Positions 6,794-9,126 of a DNA stretch of 9,126 nucleotides are shown here, piece by piece. The stretch comes from Desulfuromonadales bacterium (GTDB taxonomy: Bacteria; Desulfobacterota; Desulfuromonadia; Desulfuromonadales; BM103). The stretch spans positions 1 to 9,126 of the forward strand of contig JAOUDB010000075.1 of assembly GCA_029859485.1 (NCBI GenBank), in the 5' to 3' direction. Every line of letters starts with the position of its first letter. The stretch's first letter is position 1. Both the position numbers and the translations under genes were made by a program. The notes beneath the pieces were generated by a model. It saw only the letters and a program-made list of their open reading frames with translations. It was not told the origin of the DNA and searched no databases.

Positions 6794-8662
6794 ATGGAAA
6801 TTGTATTTTGTACCCTCCACGTTCGCCGCTCCACTCAGGCTATTTCACTGGCAGCCGGCTGTCTGGCCTCCGCCCTGCCTGAACCCTTATCTCAAACCAG
6901 CATCCTGGTTGACGCTTTTCCTGACCAGACCGACCAGGAAATTCTCACCATGGTTTTACAGCCACAGCCGGACGTCGTCGCCTTCCCGGTTTATGTCTGG
7001 AACCGTTTGCGGCTCATCGAAATCGCTAAAAAGCTGCATAAACAGGCACCCCATATTCGCCTGATCGCCGGCGGCCCTGAAGCAACCGGTGATGCCGAGG
7101 GTCTGCTTTCGGCAGCGCCCTGGACAGCACTCGTCCACGGTGAAGGGGAAGCCGCATTTAAAGGGCTGATTAACGCCCTGGCAGAAAACCGGCCTGCGCA
7201 ACCGTTGCCCGGAGTTAGCTGGGTATCGCAGGGGAACCTCTTTTCCGGCCCGGAGTATTGTCCGCACGACCTCAACAAAGCTCCCTCGCCCTGGCTCTCC
7301 GGCTTCCTCAAACCTGAAGCCTCTGGTGGCGTTCTCTGGGAGGTTGCACGGGGCTGCGCTTTCTCTTGCGATTACTGCTTCGAAGCACGCGGCCACGCCG
7401 GAGTCCGTGACATCGACAGAAAACGCCTGAAAGAGGAGCTTGCTCTCTTTGTCTCTGCCGGAGTCACCCAGGTCTGGGTTCTTGACTCAACCTTTAATCA
7501 CCCTCCGCAGCGCGGCATTGCCCTGCTGGAACTCCTGATCGAACAAGCACCACATCTGCACTATCACCTGGAAGCCAAGGCGGACTTTATAGATCGCCGC
7601 ACCGTGGCCCTGTTAAGCCAGCTGAACTGTTCCGTGCAGCTGGGCTTGCAATCGATACATGAGCAGGTCCTGAAAGCAGTACATCGCCCCCTTGGCCTGG
7701 ACACTCTGACCGAGAAGGTCCGCCTCCTTGCAGCAGAAGGGATCATCTACGGCTTCGATCTTATCTATGGCCTGCCACAGGACAATTACGCAGGCTTCCG
7801 TGACAGCCTTGATACCGTGCTCAGCTTTGCACCAAACCATATTCACATTTTCCCCCTGTCGATACTGCCTGGAACCCGACTGGCACAACAATGTGACCGT
7901 TATGGTATCGAAGCTCAGTCGGAGCCTCCCTATGAGCTGATTTCATCAAGTAACTGGACAGTCGAAGAGATGGAGCTCTGTCGCCGGCTTTCTGCTGCCG
8001 TCGATCTCTTCTACAATTCCGGTCGAGCCGTCGCTTTCTTCCCGGCGATCATGCACGCCCTGCAAATTCCACCCAGCGAACTCTTCGAGGATTTTTTCAA
8101 GTGGGTTTTACAGCAAGAAGGTGTCGAATACCATGACCTGATGCTGACCGATCGGTGGGCCGCCGATGATGTATATCGCATGCTGCAGGGCTATCTTTGC
8201 AGTCAGCTGGAAAGAACCGGGCAAGGTCATCTGACCAGTGTTTTTCTTGACCTGCTCTGCTATCACTTCCATTACGCAGAGACGATCCTCGGGGAAGAGT
8301 TGCTCCCCCCCCAGGAGCCGTTCGAGCCAAAAACGAACCTCTGGGAAACTCCCTGGCAGCGTTCCAGAAATTGCCGTCTGGTACCCTTTGCCTATGAGAT
8401 TCTGGACCTGCTGGAAGTCGAAGAGATGCAACTGGACGAGTTCGCCAGCCTGTTCCGTCCGGTCGGCTCGGTGGCTCTATTTATGCGGCGTGACAATGAA
8501 GTTTTTTGTGAATCATTAAGCGAAGAGATGTTGAAATTACTGCGAGAGAGCAACAGCGGACTCAGCCCGAAAGAAATTTTCGCCGGCAGCCTGTCGCAGG
8601 CAACCGGGGAAGAACTGGTCGAGTTTGCCGTTTACGAGGGGTTATTACAACCGGTTCAATAA
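6794..8662 (+). CDS. B12-binding-fold radical SAM protein with DUF4080-like C-terminus
   Basis: A 622-residue protein with three parts. Residues 1 to about 150 form a Rossmann-like cobalamin-binding-type domain (PDVVAFPVYVW, IRLIAGGPEATG at 88-99, then HGEGEAAF at 115-122). Residues about 180-400 form a radical SAM barrel with the cluster motif CxxxCxxC at Cys188, Cys192 and Cys195, within RGCAFSCDYCFEARG, plus LEAKADF, LGLQS and DLIYGLPQD strands. The remainder (about 400-615) resembles the DUF4080 tail that commonly follows such domains. The [4Fe-4S] cluster should cleave S-adenosylmethionine to start radical chemistry; the substrate is unknown. The cobalamin DxHxxG motif is absent, so any B12 would bind without the lower His ligand, or not at all. 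The start is ATG at 6794, with GGGA five bases upstream. It follows the patatin gene in the same orientation; I infer no specific functional link. The family call is firm, the reaction is not. Confidence 0.9.
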   Translation: MEIVFCTLHVRRSTQAISLAAGCLASALPEPLSQTSILVDAFPDQTDQEILTMVLQPQPDVVAFPVYVWNRLRLIEIAKKLHKQAPHIRLIAGGPEATGDAEGLLSAAPWTALVHGEGEAAFKGLINALAENRPAQPLPGVSWVSQGNLFSGPEYCPHDLNKAPSPWLSGFLKPEASGGVLWEVARGCAFSCDYCFEARGHAGVRDIDRKRLKEELALFVSAGVTQVWVLDSTFNHPPQRGIALLELLIEQAPHLHYHLEAKADFIDRRTVALLSQLNCSVQLGLQSIHEQVLKAVHRPLGLDTLTEKVRLLAAEGIIYGFDLIYGLPQDNYAGFRDSLDTVLSFAPNHIHIFPLSILPGTRLAQQCDRYGIEAQSEPPYELISSSNWTVEEMELCRRLSAAVDLFYNSGRAVAFFPAIMHALQIPPSELFEDFFKWVLQQEGVEYHDLMLTDRWAADDVYRMLQGYLCSQLERTGQGHLTSVFLDLLCYHFHYAETILGEELLPPQEPFEPKTNLWETPWQRSRNCRLVPFAYEILDLLEVEEMQLDEFASLFRPVGSVALFMRRDNEVFCESLSEEMLKLLRESNSGLSPKEIFAGSLSQATGEELVEFAVYEGLLQPVQ

Positions 8663-8939
8663 GCAATTAGGAACTGCATCATAGATGGTTGAAGCCATAA
8701 ACGAATGGGTCTATCGCCCAAACAAAGAGAACACGTCTTTACACCAAAACAGTCAAAGCCAATATCAAAAAACCAACGCAAAGACGCTAAGAAAAGCTAA
8801 GAAAGGTGCAGAGGGAGACTGTTCTCGCCTGTTGAAATGGTTTTCTTTGCGGGCTTTCCCTACCCCTTCGCGCCTTCGCCTAAAGCGCCTACTTCTGGTA
8901 CTTTAAATACTTTCAACCTTTGTTTGGGTTATAAGTCTG
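8663..8939. other. Intergenic region without a supported gene
   Basis: No credible gene lies here. The only sizeable open frame (8685-8906, plus) lacks a ribosome binding site and falls inside repetitive, purine-rich intergenic sequence. No strong terminator with a T-run follows the radical SAM gene; only weak four-base-pair hairpins are visible, for example TGGG/CCCA at 8706-8720. Most of the stretch is the inverted-repeat element listed separately. Confidence 0.6.
8712..8933. repeat. Element of about 220 bases bounded by imperfect terminal inverted repeats
   Basis: The sequence at 8712-8727 and the reverse complement of 8918-8933 agree at 14 of 16 positions, including a perfect 11-base CCCAAACAAAG (8717-8727 against 8918-8928). 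Inside, the left arm (about 8773-8815) carries GCAAAGACGCTAAGAAAA-type sequence on the plus strand, and the right arm (about 8840-8890) carries similar GCAAAG/GCGAAGG-type sequence on the minus strand. The interior is therefore also roughly mirror-symmetric. Such GCAAAG-rich intergenic repeats are common in this bacterial group. It may be a small non-autonomous element or a folded intergenic repeat. No transposase or target duplication is visible. Confidence 0.5.
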
Positions 8940-8978
8940 ATCGGGAAGGAGCCGGGGTTGCCCCCGCCGTCCTCCCAC
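8940..8978 (-). ncRNA. Group II intron domain VI and 3' splice site
   Basis: The minus strand forms a hairpin with CGGGG (8966-8962), a GCAA tetraloop and CCCCG (8957-8953). The outer stem pairs GGG (8976-8974) with CCC (8945-8943), and AGG (8973-8971) with CCT (8949-8947). The bulged residue seven bases from the 3' end, which should be the branch-point A, is T (8946). Confidence 0.7.
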
Positions 8979-9010
8979 ACCACCGTAAGAACGGTTCCGT
9001 ATACGGCGGT
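8979..9010 (-). ncRNA. Group II intron domain V (catalytic hairpin)
   Basis: The 32-base minus-strand RNA folds as ACCGCCGTA (9010-9002) paired with TACGGTGGT (8987-8979), one G-T wobble included. Next come a short upper stem closed by a GAAC tetraloop and a two-base CT bulge on the 3' side, the hallmark of domain V. The lower stem carries CGC where the catalytic triad is expected, as in group IIC introns (AGC in most others). The base pair at the foot of the upper stem is a T-T mismatch. Confidence 0.8.
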
Positions 9011-9126
9011 TCCTGATTTGCGTCTGCATTATCAACCAACAATGCCTGACGTCTTATAAGCACCCAGCTTTACCTCACGACTTCCGGTCGCCACTTCCAG
9101 CTTTTAGGCCCTCTTGCGAGGCACCT

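Larger units (their letters stand above)
8940..9126 (-). mobile_element. 3' end of a group II intron, rest beyond the window edge
   Basis: Read on the minus strand, the segment ends in domain V, domain VI and the terminal bases CCCGAT, as group II introns do (3' end ...AY). The intron-exon boundary is therefore placed at 8940/8939, with the downstream exon running leftward into the inverted-repeat element. Positions 9011-9126 would be the 3' part of domain IV, where the reverse transcriptase/maturase gene normally sits. Two short open frames enter from the right edge and stop at 9075-9077 and 9070-9072; they are too short to assign. The sequence closely resembles a family of bacterial intron tails I recognise. 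Whether a full intron and intact maturase lie to the right cannot be seen. Confidence 0.8.

Noticed and set aside
8663..8711. Intrinsic terminator after the radical SAM gene
   Set aside because: Only four-base-pair hairpins are present, and none is followed by a T-run.
8685..8906. 73-codon plus-strand open frame after the radical SAM gene
   Set aside because: No Shine-Dalgarno, composition follows the low-complexity intergenic repeat, and it spans most of the inverted-repeat element.
9011..9126. C-terminus of a maturase or transposase entering from the right edge on the minus strand
   Set aside because: Two frames are open for only 16 and 18 codons before stopping. Neither shows a motif I can assign, so no coding feature is called.

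Overview
The window looks like chromosome of a delta-proteobacterium, most likely in the Desulfuromonadales (Geobacter/Pelobacter/Desulfuromonas relatives). This is inferred from gene content: a MXAN_5187-type small protein, a cobalamin-binding-fold radical SAM protein with a DUF4080-like tail, and glmU-glmS as a tight pair. No rRNA or other direct taxonomic marker is present.

Left half, minus strand (positions 1-4905): one apparent operon reading glmU, glmS, then a ClC-family chloride channel/transporter that runs off the left edge. GlmS makes glucosamine-6-phosphate from fructose-6-phosphate and glutamine. GlmU acetylates and uridylylates glucosamine-1-phosphate to UDP-GlcNAc, the precursor of peptidoglycan and LPS. 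A good sigma70-type promoter lies just upstream of glmU. The ClC gene starts with TTG three bases after the glmS stop codon, with its ribosome binding site inside the last glmS codons, so it is probably translationally coupled.

A 190-base divergent intergenic region (4850-5039) carries back-to-back promoters and small dyads. Right half, plus strand (5040-8662): a 183-residue MXAN_5187-like helical protein, a patatin-like lipid acyl hydrolase nine bases downstream, and after a 77-base gap a 622-residue B12-fold radical SAM protein of unknown substrate. All three are intact.

The right end (8663-9126) has no convincing gene. It holds a roughly 220-base element bounded by a 14/16 inverted repeat, and directly beside it the 3' end of a group II intron on the minus strand: domain V, domain VI and a terminal GAT. 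The rest of the intron lies beyond the right edge. I see no defence island, CRISPR array or clearly new multi-gene system. The most unusual points are the altered ion-pathway motifs of the ClC protein, the intron tail that lacks the branch-point adenosine, and the inverted-repeat element next to it.
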